DNA of 64,000 bases, from NCBI RefSeq assembly GCF_009389715.1, contig NC_052392.1, positions 36,939,360 to 37,003,359 on the forward strand, given 5' to 3'. Below the pieces are notes generated by a model. It made no database searches. It had not been told where the DNA came from and saw only the letters and a list, made by a program, of their open reading frames with translations. Source of the DNA: Phoenix dactylifera. Taxonomy: Eukaryota; Streptophyta; Magnoliopsida; Arecales; Arecaceae. Position numbers and translations under genes: made by a program. Of the stretch, positions 12,701-25,410 are shown piece after piece (position 1 is the stretch's first letter; each line of letters starts with the position of its first letter).

Positions 12701-13940
12701 TTCTGCAAATGGGTATTACCGTTCTTGGCATACACGAGGTTTTTTTCCATTTCCTTATCAATCGATCCAAGCACTACAAATGAGAAAAGAATTGTTGTTC
12801 CTTGCCATTCAAAAACTCATCTGGAAAATTGTGCATGTCCTTTCGTTTCAAATATTTTGTCATATTTCTCCCATATCTTAGTAAGTTGTAACGAAGAGAA
12901 AAAAGGCTTGTATAGTACCTTCACCACAAAACTAATCTAATCATGGTAGCAACTTTTCATTCATCCCGCATGAACAAAACCTTGCATGCATATAAAATCC
13001 TCTCCTTTCATGTTCCTACCCACCCCGGCTTGGCACCAAATATACACCGGCATCCCCCGAGAAACAGCCCTCATTCCTTGATATTGTCAGAAATGTACAT
13101 ATAGAGAACTCAGAATCAACAGAGACCCTTCATGCTTCACAGACGCCAAACAACGAAGTATCTTTCACATACCAATACAGGAAGAACCCCATGTTTTTTG
13201 TGGATACCAGCATAGCTACCAAGAGGTATGAGAGTAGAAACCCACCGTAGAGGACGGCAGGTTGGCACTTCCATCCTTCACAATTTATTTCTGTTGATAC
13301 CCAATAAAATCACCCTAAATTACAATGGGCCTTGATCAAAGGCAATCCTATAATTATCAAAAATTAGGTCAATGAATTGTAGATTTACCGATTCCCTCTC
13401 AAAATCCATTCTGAAAGCACTTCAAGAACTCCCCAAGATTATGCGGGATTATAATTCAAAGCCCAGTAAATAAAAAACCACTCAAATTATCCATAAATCA
13501 GTGGATACTTTCTTCCTTCTGCGGATTTGGAACTATAACTCAAACACATTTCTGAGGTTCCACGGATCACATAACTAAATCACAACAAACAACGGTTCGA
13601 GAAACAAAACCTCGAGAAGAACCCTGATTTGCTCTGCTGGACGCATCGGAGAAAATCTAAAACGACACGTCAAAGCAAAATTATCAAGTCCTTCTCTAGG
13701 GTTCCAATGCATACCAAATTCACGGCTTAACGGAGAACAAGAACATTTCAGCGATCTACCTCACACATGTTGAAGGCAATTCGAAGGAAGAGGAAGTGAA
13801 CTCACCCTTCGGAGACTCTGCAAACGGACCAAAAGAATCTCCAGCCCGAACTCGATCGCAATCAATGCCGCTCGAGAAAGGAAGAAAAAGGGCGCAGAGG
13901 AAGTAGAGAATCTATTTGGCTTGTTGGGAGTGACACGGCG
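9744..13940 (-). other. Non-coding leader exon and about 4-kb leader intron of the RING-CH gene
   Basis: On the minus strand a CT-rich, moderately GC-rich block (about 13940 to 13806) ends in a clean donor (GAAGG|GTGAGT, intron from 13805). The acceptor CCAACAG|G precedes the coding exon at 9743. The intron is AT-rich, carries only short stop-filled frames and shows no coding domain or transposon terminus. The leader exon is inferred from splice motifs and base composition. Its 5' end is not resolved, and a further small leader exon inside the 4 kb cannot be excluded. Confidence 0.5.
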
Positions 13941-13949
13941 CACCGTGGA

Positions 13950-16900
13950 AAAAGGCGGCCGGTGAGTGCCGCGTAGTTAGCCTTAAAAAAAGGCTGCCGT
14001 ACGGACGTATGCATAGCCATTTCTATGCGTGCGTGGGGATTGCCCTCCTACCTATCTATGAATGCTGCTATACCTAACTTCCAATCCAACAAAAGAAATA
14101 GAATATTAATTGAAAATATTCAAAAGTAAGGTAGATGGTAGATTCGAAGTTTAAGGTGGCATTGCTTTATTAATGGTTTTATTTTCTTTTTTTGTAATGT
14201 TGACTTAGGAAAGTGGAATTGTGGTAGATTAGGATGGACTATCTTTTCAATGAAACAATATGTTTGGTGTTGGAACCAAAGGTCATGGGACAATGAAAGA
14301 TATCCAACTAGAGGGGCTTAATAGGTATATGAGACATGATGTACTTGGCATGAAGTTGCACTTTCTAATGTACCAATATGAACAGTGATGTCTAAATATC
14401 ATGGTGGTAGTTAGCAAAGCCAAGTTAGGCCGCCGTGCACCTATAGACGAGAATCTAGTGCTTTTAAGAGTAAAATTTAGGCTTAATGAATAATTAAGTG
14501 TTTTGACTAACGCAACATTGTGTGATTTCAGAAAATCAGTGTATTTGCACCTTACCATAATAGACTTGATTAGCAAAATATATGTACCGTATGGCATCCA
14601 TCAATGCGAAATCACTCTATCGTGTATTTAGAGTTAAGAGGACGTGCCCTTTTAAAATTGCAATTGAGGTACATTCTCAATTGAAAGTGTTTTTAGGGAG
14701 CTAAGTTGTAGCACGACATGATCTCAATACTCTTTTAACATGCCAAGCAAGTAAAATTCAGAAGTTACGCTATGCATGATCAATTATGTTTAGTATCTTA
14801 TAAATTCTTTAAGTCCTTTGCTTATCAGCAACCGAGAGATATATATTATGTTATATATTTGCACGTTGTCTTCGTAGAAATAGCTGCGAATCATCAGCTC
14901 AATAGAGGACCTTTCATATTCATTTTGCACTCTTCCTGAAAAAGCTTCATCCCGGATCTAGATGAGAGACTTGAACCCAAGTCGATATCGTCTTTTGAAG
15001 ACTTTACCTACGCTATTTGGTACATCCAAATGAGCTTTCATTTGAACCACCTGATAGTTTAGTAAATCTCTGCTATGAAAATTTTTGTAATTATGCTAAA
15101 ACATGTTGATCTTGTGAGCGACTGGCTGACTTTCTAATAATTTTGTGAAGAAACTTTGTGATAATCCATGAGTCAAGGAGGATGGACATTTTTTTTGTTA
15201 TGAAAAACTTGTCACACAAGCATGGTCCAATAAATATCCTATAAAATTTGTAAATACTATTGACATCATTCTTTTGTTGCATAGGAAACTACAATAGAAT
15301 TGGTTAGAGAATTAATACTTGTAGAACAATGTTAAGATACAATCATAGTGACAATAACCCTTCTCCCATGGCTTGTAATGTTAGTGCAAGCCTCCACAGT
15401 GCATCAAGACAAGCAATGATACACCTTTTCTTAAAGTTCAACAGATCAGATCTAAGTCACATTATTTTTTATGGAAAAACAAAGAAAAGAAAGCAATTTT
15501 CTCATCATCTCCAACACCCTTTTCTTCTATATATCTTAGAAGCCTCCATTTCCCAATGACATGCACCTCCAAACCGGTCCTTAAAGTTGCAATGATCTTC
15601 TCTTCTTTCCACCAAAAATGCCACCGATCCCACCCGCTGTAATCCCTTCAAAAGGTTCGAGTCCACTCTAGAGATAGCACAGGTGTCGGCGAGTAGAGGA
15701 AGGCGACACAGCAGTACTCGGCAAACGCCTCGTCGTCATCGTGCACTCCCTAATTAGAACGCGCGTTATGCGTAAAGGATGACAGCTGTAAGGTCTTCGA
15801 TCAGATCTATCAGAGAACAAGACACGGAATGATTCACGTCTCCGCACCACGTGGTTCGCTGCCTTCGGGTCTCCTCCCCTCACCGACACTCCACATTTGA
15901 CCTCAAATTTTTGCTGCTATTAGAATCTTAGCTTTCATTCCATTTTTTATCTCGAGATGTAGTCCAAGAGGTCCATTTTCCTGGTCAACACGTTTACACA
16001 TGAAATCTCAAGGCAACTTAGTTTTATATTCATAAGATCCAATAAATACTTAATTTTTATGTTGAAAAATGTATACTGTTTAAATTATTTTTTTAAACTG
16101 ATTTGTAAGCTGATGTGGTATTTGATATGATATTTTATGAAGGTTTTTTTTTTGTATGAATATCTTTCTAAAAATTCAAATTTATGTGAATGCTCTCTTA
16201 AAACTTATATATATTTTTGTACTCTTATAAAATACTATTTTTGTATAAATACTCTTAATATAACGATTTTTTAACATAGTTAATAAAAACCATATTTATT
16301 AATTAAAAATAAAATAAATATCCATTAAAGGTATTTTAGTTGTTTTAATTTGAAACCGTCAATTTTTTAACGACGTTAGATAGCATGGATATATATGCAA
16401 AAATAAGGATTAAAAAAAAGGTACAAAATAACAAAACAAGTGTTTTAAGATGGTATGCATATAAATATCAATTTTGAGAGGATATTTATGCAAAATTCAA
16501 TATTTAGAAAGGCATTCATGTAGAAAAACTTTTTAAGTAAATAGTAAGTTCTCTATTATTCAAACATACTTAGTTGTGTCTTATGAACCGGCACATATAT
16601 TTTCTCAAGTCTCATCGTATCAATTTTTTAAACTAATATACACTATTATTGCTATTGTTTTGTATGAGGTTGGATTCGTGACGAGCAAATTGATACAAAG
16701 TGATAAGTTAAACTACTGAACTATGGTCAAAATTCATCAAAATATACTGTACTAAAGCTATCAAAGCAAATTAATATGTAATTAAGATCCAACTAATTCA
16801 ACAAATTAATATAAATCAAATATACAAGCAACTAACGAGCAATTAAAAAAATGGAAGGAGAGAGCAGCTCTTGAGATTTTTCTATAATTTTGAGATCTCT

Positions 16901-17390
16901 ATATTTCCTTTTCATATCATTTCCTTTCTAGAGCGGTTCAAGTTTTCTGCCTTTTTGCTCTTAAATTTCCCCCAATATAGTTATTCTAAAAATTCCTTTT
17001 TCAATAAAAACCGGGTGTCATCTTTGCCCCTTGATTTTACCCGAAAAAATCAATAAAAAATAAGGGCAGTTTCGTCATTCCAAAATTAACACCTGGCCTG
17101 CCTGGTGTTGGTGGGCCTCCGGTACCACACGATCCCTTCCGGTGTGCTGTCCGTGCTCGCCGGTTGTCCCCGCGGAGGATTCGCGTCTCATGTCCCCTCA
17201 AAGGCCTTTTATTTTAAACGAAACCTACGGTAAAATACGAACTAACCTCTTAACTCGATTCTGACGTCATCGGTTTCCTTCGTCCTTCGCGCGGATAAAA
17301 GGCATCCGAAGGAACAACCGCCCCCGTTCCCCGCCTAAATTTTTTATTATTTTGCCGGCATTTAAAAATAAGAAGTTTAGTACGGTCTTC
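13950..17390. other. Intergenic stretch between the divergent RING-CH and PMT genes
   Basis: No gene could be supported. It is mostly AT-rich with short random frames. Around 16080-16560 variants of a phrase of the type TATGxAAATA-TCTTT-TAAAA recur, as in decayed, unclassified intergenic repeats. A somewhat GC-richer block at 15560-15900 has no coding signature. From about 17050 the GC content rises into the PMT promoter. Confidence 0.55.
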
Positions 17391-17399
17391 GTCCACTCG

Positions 17400-18583
17400 C
17401 CTCCTATAATACCCTCACGGGGTGCTCCCCCCTCTTCTTCAAAGCCGGGGGAGGGGAGAAGGAACCCTCGAAGCTCTCGCTCGTTTTCTTCTCCTCGCTT
17501 CAGATCCGCAGGGTTTCCAGCTGAAGGAGAGGTAAGGATGGGCTTTCTCGGGTTCGGATCTCTTGGATCTACGTGCTGTTGCTTGTTTTTGCGTCGATTT
17601 GGTCTTTGTTCCAGGATTTTTTGGGTTTTTTTGATGTTTTTTTTGGGGGGGGGTATGTTTCTTTAGAGAGTTGTGGAGTTTGTTCGTATTTTAAAAAAAT
17701 TTAGTCTTGCTGATGTAGATCTGTTTTGAGTTAGCTTGAGTTGGATCTAGTTCGGACTGAGTGATTCTTGCTTCAAATTTTGTGAAAAGTAAGTTTAGCT
17801 GACACCTTGTGGTGATTTAGCTTTTTATGATGCTATTCTTGTCGCCATATTTGTCTAATGTGAAATTGTGTGATCTCTCTCTTTCTTGATGTTATTATGC
17901 TGAGAATCTGTCTGTTGTTACCGTTTGATGCGAAGTTGGTGCAGATCTTGAAGTGCTTAAATATATAATTTGTTCAGAGATCTGCGTTTTTTCTTAAAAA
18001 AACTTAAAAATCAGTCGAAATGGTACGAATTCGCTCTTTCCCCCCTTCATATTGGAGTTAGTTTAACTTTGATAAATTAAGGGCTTTTTGGTTATTTTTA
18101 GTTAAATTGCAGTTTATTTGCGCCGTACTGGGAGAAAATTCAATATTTTCTACCATCACCATCGGTTGAATCTGCAGTTTGTCGCCTGCTTCGTATTTTG
18201 TATAATGCTTGGTGTCCGTTAGTGTTTGTTGCTTATCTTGTTTAAGCGTTGCACTTGTTTTCATAACACTGTTAAGTTTTTTTTTTTTTTTTCTTTTCTT
18301 CCTGATAAATTTAGGAAGTAACCATTTCATTTCACGGGCATGGCATGTTCATCAAACTCCTACTTTATCTTTCTAGATCTATAAAGTATCACTACAGATC
18401 TGCATGGAGTTTCATATATCCTTTTCTACATTTCAATTACATACTAGATCTGCTGGAAATTAGTGATTTTTGTTACTGTGTTTTCAAGAAAGAGTATAAG
18501 GAGCTTGATTGTTGTTTTAAAAATTATTTTTCTTGCACCATTTTTTCAGATAAACTATTTGAAAGGTGTTTGCGTGTAATAAA
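17400..18583 (+). other. PMT gene leader exon and 1-kb leader intron
   Basis: A CT-rich GC block (about 17400-17531) ends in the donor GAGAG|GTAAGG at 17532. The acceptor TTTTTTCAG ends at 18549, leaving a 34-nt second leader piece before the ATG at 18584. The intervening 1018 bp are T-rich and frame-less. A long leader intron directly before the start codon is common in broadly expressed plant genes and often raises expression. The effect here is inference. The transcription start is not resolved. Confidence 0.6.
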
Positions 18584-21500
18584 ATGGCATTCGGGAAAAG
18601 CTCGCGGGCAGATGCTAGGAGGACGTCATCGTCCTTTTGTTCAACAACAACAATTGTTGTGTTTGTTGCTCTGTGCTTAGTTGGCGTATGGATGATGACA
18701 TCCTCGACTGTAACCCCTGTGGAGATGTCTCCACCGAGTTCCAAATCTGATGCTAAAGATCAAGTTCCTGAAACTGATTCTAAGCCATTTGAAGATAACT
18801 CGGGCGACATAACTGAAGATTCAGAGAAGTTGGTGCAGAAGACTCGTGAGGAGAATCCTGTGAAGGGCAATGAGGATACCAAGGATGAGGCAGAGGACAC
18901 ATCTAAAACTCTGACTTACAGTGATAGAAACGGGAAGAGTGAAGAAGAAAAAGTTCAGGAGGGTGGAGATGCAAATATGGAGACAGACACAGGCAGTCGG
19001 GCAGATGGGGAGGGCAGGAACAGGGAACAAAAATCAGATGAGCAAGATACGAACTTGGCAAGGAATTCCAAGAAAGCTGAAAATAATGAACAGCAAGAAA
19101 CCAATAGTGAAAAGAAATCCGAAGAAGAGGAGAAATCTGATGGTGATGAGAAGGATAAGGGTCAGATAGAGGAGAAGGTGGAGCAAAGTGAAGGCAAGGA
19201 GACAGGACAAATCTCTGATAATAACAATGCTGGGAACCAGGATGAGGATCAAGCCTCAAATGAGGTGTTTCCATCTGGGGCCCAGTCAGAGCTTTTAAAT
19301 GAGACCAATACCCAGAATGGAGCATGGTCTACACAAGCTGCAGAATCAAGGAATGAGAAGGAAGTCCAAGCATCTGCCTCATCCAAGGGCCAACTTGTAG
19401 GTTACAATTGGAAGCTTTGTAATGTCACTGCTGGAGCAGATTTTATCCCTTGTCTTGACAATGAGAAAGCTATCAGGAAGCTTCCAAGTACCAAACACTA
19501 CGAACATCGGGAGAGGCATTGCCCTGAAGAGCCTCCAACCTGTCTTGTTTCTCTTCCAGATGGATATAAACGACCAATTAACTGGCCCAAGAGCCGAGAC
19601 AAGGTTTTTGTTTTGGAATTCTCTTTGCTTTTTAATGCTGTACTATTTCTTCCTTTAGTCAAGTTTATTTATTTCTATTAATTTTGTGACTAAACTGCAG
19701 ATATGGTATTCTAATGTCCCACATACCAAGCTTGCAGTGGTAAAGGGGCATCAGAATTGGGTGAAAGTTTCAGGAGAATACCTCACTTTTCCAGGGGGTG
19801 GAACTCAGTTCAAACATGGTGCACTCCACTACATTGATTTCATTCAACAGGTTCACTTCTACCACAACTTGTTCTTCTTCTATAAAAAATTCTTCTAATA
19901 ATCCCGAACCTAATCTTTGCAAAAAAGCGTGTACCGTACTTTTATGTTTACGAGCCAAAGTTCTAGCACACAAAAATCGAATTATATACTTTATTTGATA
20001 CAAACTCTGTTTTTTTGAGGATCCACTGTGATAATGAGAAAAATTTTGATTGTTTTCAATTGGCAGAATAAAAATGTGGTGTATAATAATACAGTTCTAA
20101 AGAACTTCTTTTGATTATTTTGATGTATTGACTTGACTAGGAGGAAATAGCATTTACAGCCTCTACTCGTGTCCTAGCTCGTCTGAGAGCTAGATTCGCT
20201 TCAATTGCTTGTCGGAAATTCTCTATTCCAGAAATTCTCTATTCCTAATTACTGCGGTACGTAAAATACAAATATCGGAAAGAGCAAAAAAGAAAAAAAA
20301 TCCTACTGCGGATCTATTTGTAATATGTGAATGAGAAAAATGCGGATCAAGGCCCTTAGATCTATTTACTTCGTCGAAAAGAGGGCAAAATTCTCTGAAT
20401 CTTTCTTTTTATATGGTAGCTGCCTTTCTCTGTCTCCTGATATTTGCCATTTCTCAACAAGTGAGATCCTGTTTTCATGCCTTCTGAGTGCTTGAAGTTT
20501 CTTTTTTTTATCCTTGGGTGGATAATGTTGCTACTCCTATTGGCTCTTGTATTTTATAATCTTTGTTGCTTATGTTCCTATTATTGCATTTGATAGAAAG
20601 AACTCACAATTGTCATCGCCATTGTTCCCATATCTGCATGTGCTGTGTTTAGTTATAACTGTTTGCATGCTTATGTTGCTAATCCCTTTATTGTGCAAGG
20701 TGCCTTCTGTAGAATTTCTGTTTAACTGTTTATCTTTCATGCTTGCTTGATTATCTCCTATGTGCAATAATTGGGACAAAATTTATAGGGTGCTTATAAA
20801 ACATACTTACAATCGTGGCATGTATTCCTATTTAAATGTCCTTTAAAATTCTCTTAGTTTAGCTTCTCAGTAGGTCTTCTTTTTTAAGATAATTTATGAC
20901 TTTATTTTTTATTTTTTATTTTTATTTTTACTTTTATATTTTGCTTATACATGACATGTATGCTTTTATCTTACTATTTCAGTCAGTATCTGATATTGCA
21001 TGGGGAAAACAAAGCCGTGTTGTTTTGGACGTTGGCTGTGGTGTGGCTAGTTTTGGAGGCTATCTCTTTGATAGAGATGTGCTTACCATGTCATTTGCAC
21101 CCAAAGATGAGCATGAAGCTCAAGTGCAATTTGCTCTTGAGCGAGGAATCCCAGCTGTATCAGCAGTCATGGGCACCAAGAGACTTCCCTACCCTAGCAA
21201 GGTCTTTGATGTTGTCCACTGTGCCCGCTGCCGAGTACCTTGGCATGTTGAAGGTACTTAATGTTAGACTTTACGTGGACTTTATTTATTTACTCTTACT
21301 CTGCTTTGGAATCTTAGAGGAGGTAACTTGTAGGTGGTATGCTTTTGTTGGAGTTAAACCGTCTGCTGCGTCCTGGTGGTTACTTTGTGTGGTCTGCTAC
21401 TCCAGTTTACCAAAATATTCCGGAAGATGTTGGAATCTGGAAAGGTAAAATTTATTCGTATGTGTTTGCTTGATTGAAATAGATGCAGAGAAAAAAGTGG

Positions 21501-24500
21501 GCTACTGAAAAATTTCAAAATGCATTATAAATTATCTCATGGAAACTTTTAAGAAAGCAAAGTCTCAAATAAACTCAGAAGTCGAATTATTCTGATACTG
21601 TCTAATCCTAAAACAGAGTGAACTTATTTTAGTTTTAGACTTATAGCAAACTTTTAGGTTTAGGTCAACCAAAATGTCAATGACTAAATGTGAAGTAAAA
21701 TCTGCCTTCTCAATGGCAAACTTTTTGCTTCAAGTGTTCTTAAAATATTTGGTTTGCTGCACCCACACCAGCACCTGCACCTGCACCTGCACCTGCACCT
21801 GCCTATACTTCTGATTCCGGCAACTAAGCTTTAGTATCCATTCCTTATGAATTATTTTTTACCTCTTCTGCATAAAACACATTTAATCAGAAGGAAACCT
21901 CAATGTATAGGTTTCACCAGACATGTTTATTTTGCTAAATCATCTTGAGTGGAGCTTATCTGGTACAAGCTGTAAAGATAAGAATCCCACGTCTTGCGCA
22001 TGAGTATGATAAAAAAATCTCTTGGCCAAGTGCCTGTAGAAAGTTCTAACCTATAATTATGCGGATTTTGATGTCAGCCATGTCCGCCCTTACAAAGTCC
22101 ATGTGCTGGAAAATGATAAATAAAACAAATGATACCTTCAACCAAGTGGGTGTAGCAATCTTCAGAAAACCTTCTGACAATAAATGCTATGAGAAAAGAA
22201 TGGAAAACAACCCTCCACTCTGCGAAGAATCTGATGATCCAGATGCAGCCTGGTATGCTGATTCCTTACAGAACAATCTATATATTTCTTTGGTTGTTTT
22301 GTTTTGTTATTATGTATTATAATTAATGCCTAAATTTGGTGATGTATTTCATGTTTGTGTAGGAATGTTCCCTTGCAAGCTTGCATGCACAAATTGCCTG
22401 TAGCTCCTGATGTGCGTGGGTCACAGTGGCCAGAACAGTGGCCATTGAGGCTGGAGAAGGCACCCTATTGGCTAAACAATTCTGAGGTTGGGGTTTACGG
22501 TAAACCTGCCCTGGAGGACTTTGAAGTAGACTATGAGCATTGGAAACGAGTTGTAGGCAAGTCATATGTCCATGGAATGGGAATCAACTGGTCTCATGTC
22601 AGAAATGTGATGGATATGAGATCTGTATATGGAGGGTAAGCAGATATCATCCTTCTTTCAATTGTCGAACTAGTCGGGTTTGGGGAGGGCGGTGGCAGCT
22701 TTGTTTTAAGACTTAGATTTCAGTTTTATTTGCATACAAATTTTATAGCAACCACATCAATTATGACAAAATGGAAGGACTTCTGTTTTTCAGATTTTAT
22801 TGTTTCTCAAATTAACTTGTTCTTTTCTACCAGCAACTTCAAAGTAAAAGGGAACTGATCAACCGTGTCTCCTTTTTGTCTATGAGATGCTGCAAGCAGC
22901 AGCTATATTTCACTGTTCATTTGCAGTCTTAAATTAATGTCCTTATGTTTAAGTTCATTAGCTCATGTCATATGCAGTATAAATTTTGCATAGTTCCTCT
23001 ATCCTTTACTTTGAACATCAAGTTGTAGGGCTGTTGCAAAATCATGCTTGGCATGGCTAATTGTGCCAATGGTTTCTCTGCAATTTAGTGATTAAACATG
23101 TTGAGTAACTGCATATGGATGACCTACGTGGATAATTTGTGTGCTCACATGTTCTGAAGAGGGTTCATTGGCCTGATAAAGAATCGTTTGTTCATTCAGT
23201 TGTTCTTGCTGATGATATGATCCATGCCCACATATTGTGTCTTGATATTTTTAAGGCTGCCTAGTGTAAAGGTAGGGTCTTCCTGCCTTCCATTGAGGAT
23301 GATCAGGAATTTGGCAGCATGTTGATGAAGGGCTGATGTTAGGTGATAGACTGGTTTTAGAACCTTTTCAATTCATGAAATTTTATTATTTTTGTCTTTT
23401 TGGTTATGTATAGTGGAACGTGAAGGATCAGTTATCTGTTTTATTACCCACTGATCTAATATTTTCTAAATTCTGAATTAAGGGATAAACAGACACCTTT
23501 TCTAGGCTTTCTCCTTGTGCTTTCTGTTTTAAATTTACTTTTATGCTTGTTTTTGCAGCTTTGCTGCAGCTTTGCGAGACATGAAGGTGTGGGTCATGAA
23601 TATTATCTCAATTGACTCCCCTGACACGCTTCCCATTATTTATGAACGCGGACTGTTCGGAATGTATCATGATTGGTGTGAATCATTCAGCACCTACCCC
23701 AGAACATATGATCTTCTCCATGCAGACCATCTATTCTCAAAGCTCAAAAAGAGGTGAGCGTTATAATTTAATTATTCACTTAGTTTCAACAAAGCAGAAC
23801 CAATTATTGAATATTGGCTAGAAAGTTAAATATTCAATAATCATTCTAACATGAACTTGCTACAATCCTTGGCCTGTATGATTTTCCCCATTTTCTTTTT
23901 TTTCTTTTTTGAGGGAACCTGATTTTGATTGGAACATCTCATATTTGTTAGTGTCTTACCACTTGGAGGATACTTCCCATCCCAATTGCAGCTCTTTTAC
24001 CCAAGCCTTTTGACCCTGCTATCAGATGGTTAAAGTTCCAGTGGGATGTGACCCATCCATGATGCACTATAATGATAACCTTCTAACCAAATGTTGATCA
24101 TCATTCTGCTATAGTTAGTGAAAAATGTTCTCTAAATTAATACTGTATCTTCCTTTCTTAATACTTTCGAGTAGTATTAGAAACAACTGGCACTTCTGGC
24201 CACATTGAAGTATCTCATTTCAAAAGTGCATTTGTTACTTCCCTTCCACTCCCATTAATTATGTTATGGTGCTGGCTGTTTCTGAATTATATTTCCCTTT
24301 AGGTGCAAATTACTGCCGGTGATTGCGGAGGTGGATCGGATACTGAGACCAGAAGGGAATCTGATTGTGAGAGACAATGTGGAGATAATTAATGAAATAG
24401 AGAACATGGCAAAATCTTTGCACTGGGAGATCCGGATGACCTACTCAAAGAACAATGAAGGGTTGCTGTGTGTTCAAAAGACAATGTGGCGGCCAAAAGA

Positions 24501-24531
24501 GCTAGGGGCAAGCAAGTCATCGATGAATTAG
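18584..24531 (+). CDS. Putative SAM-dependent methyltransferase, PMT24/25/26-like (DUF248, Golgi type II membrane protein)
   Basis: The family (QUA2/TSD2 relatives) sits in the Golgi and is implicated in methylating pectin or other wall polymers. The substrate of the PMT24-26 group is unproven. Eight coding exons were placed: 18584-19603, 19701-19850, 20983-21253, 21334-21444, 22078-22252, 22363-22635, 23559-23753 and 24303-24531. The phases agree throughout, giving 807 residues, the usual length for this group. A short cytosolic N terminus with RADARR is followed by one membrane anchor (about residues 22-40). Next comes a long Glu/Lys/Gln/Asn-rich stem to about 265, and then the catalytic domain. 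The SAM-binding motif is [13 protein letters not shown] at about residues 404-416. Other family landmarks include [13 protein letters not shown] (here [10 protein letters not shown]), [49 protein letters not shown] and a C-terminal HWEIRMTYS. The first ATG upstream (18566) belongs to leader sequence. MAFGKSS matches relatives' starts. Intron 2 (19851-20982) contains plastid DNA. Confidence 0.93.
19866..20215 (-). mobile_element. Nuclear plastid DNA insertion (matK and atpE fragments) in PMT intron 2
   Basis: On the minus strand 20052-19866 reads as an open segment of plastid matK, including [21 protein letters not shown] and [11 protein letters not shown]. About 80 bp away, also on the minus strand, 20212-20144 reads as the C terminus of plastid ATP synthase epsilon (atpE), including [13 protein letters not shown]. 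Its stop codon follows shortly. In plastomes matK and atpE lie tens of kilobases apart, so this is a rearranged or doubly sourced insert. The stretch on to about 20420 may also be plastid-derived, but I cannot name it. Neither piece is likely to be expressed, as both sit antisense in an intron that starts 15 bp before the matK edge. Entry through plastid-derived mitochondrial DNA is an alternative. Confidence 0.85.
21767..21804. repeat. Hexanucleotide repeat (CACCTG)n in PMT intron 4
   Basis: About six tandem copies of a CACCTG/CAGCAC-type hexamer lie in the intron between exons 4 and 5 (21445-22077). It is short and has no coding role. Confidence 0.85.
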
Positions 24532-25351
24532 AACCATCATCAATGGTAGTTAGGTAATTTTGGCTGTTCTCATGTAGCGGTGTAAAATTTTTGTTGTATG
24601 CTTTATCTTTCCTTGTATCCAAGAAGGGAAAAGCCTTCTAATTACGGGTCAATTTTAGAACCATATATTCTTGAATTAATGAAAATATCCTTCATTCTTG
24701 AAGACTGCAAGATCTAGTGCTGCTACAGTACCTGGATCAACTACAGGTGGTGCCAATATGAACATTGTCCATTATCAAGAACCTTGTTTGGATTACAGTT
24801 ACTGTTTTATAAATCTGCACGCATGAGAATGGAGGCATATCTTAAGCTTACAAGCTCTATAACTGTCAGAATTCTTTGTTGACTCGGTTCATCTTTGCAC
24901 AACCTTCAGACTAATGGCTAGGTCCTGCTGTTGGATGCTTCTGGCTTTCATTGCACGCAATAGAACAATCACTACTAATTGTTTCTTTTCTGGTGACTAT
25001 TAATTAGGCTTCTGTGGGTTGATCTTTTTGTTTGTTCCCCTTGTGCAGACATTTCTTGTTTTTATTTGGTTCACTGGAAGTGCTTCGCTCATTTGAATAA
25101 TTTTTTTAAAAAGCTGGTGCCTGGGTATATAATATTTTGGAAGTAATTTTTGCATATTTGTTTGATCATTAAAAAAAAAAGTACATTTCAGAATGATTTG
25201 TGTGGTTGAATATCTATTTTTTTTAAAAATATAAAATATTTGTTATATCTTTAATGAAGAGAAATTTTTTATTCCATTTTATTTAAAAGTTTAAGATTAT
25301 TTTTAGAAAAAAATTAATTTTTAGTTGGTGAAAATTAGATTCTTTCATATC

Positions 25352-25410
<59 letters not shown>

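Noticed and set aside
18903-19325. 140-codon minus-strand frame
   Set aside because: Antisense of the Glu/Lys-rich stem of the PMT gene; no stops arise because of the biased sense codons.
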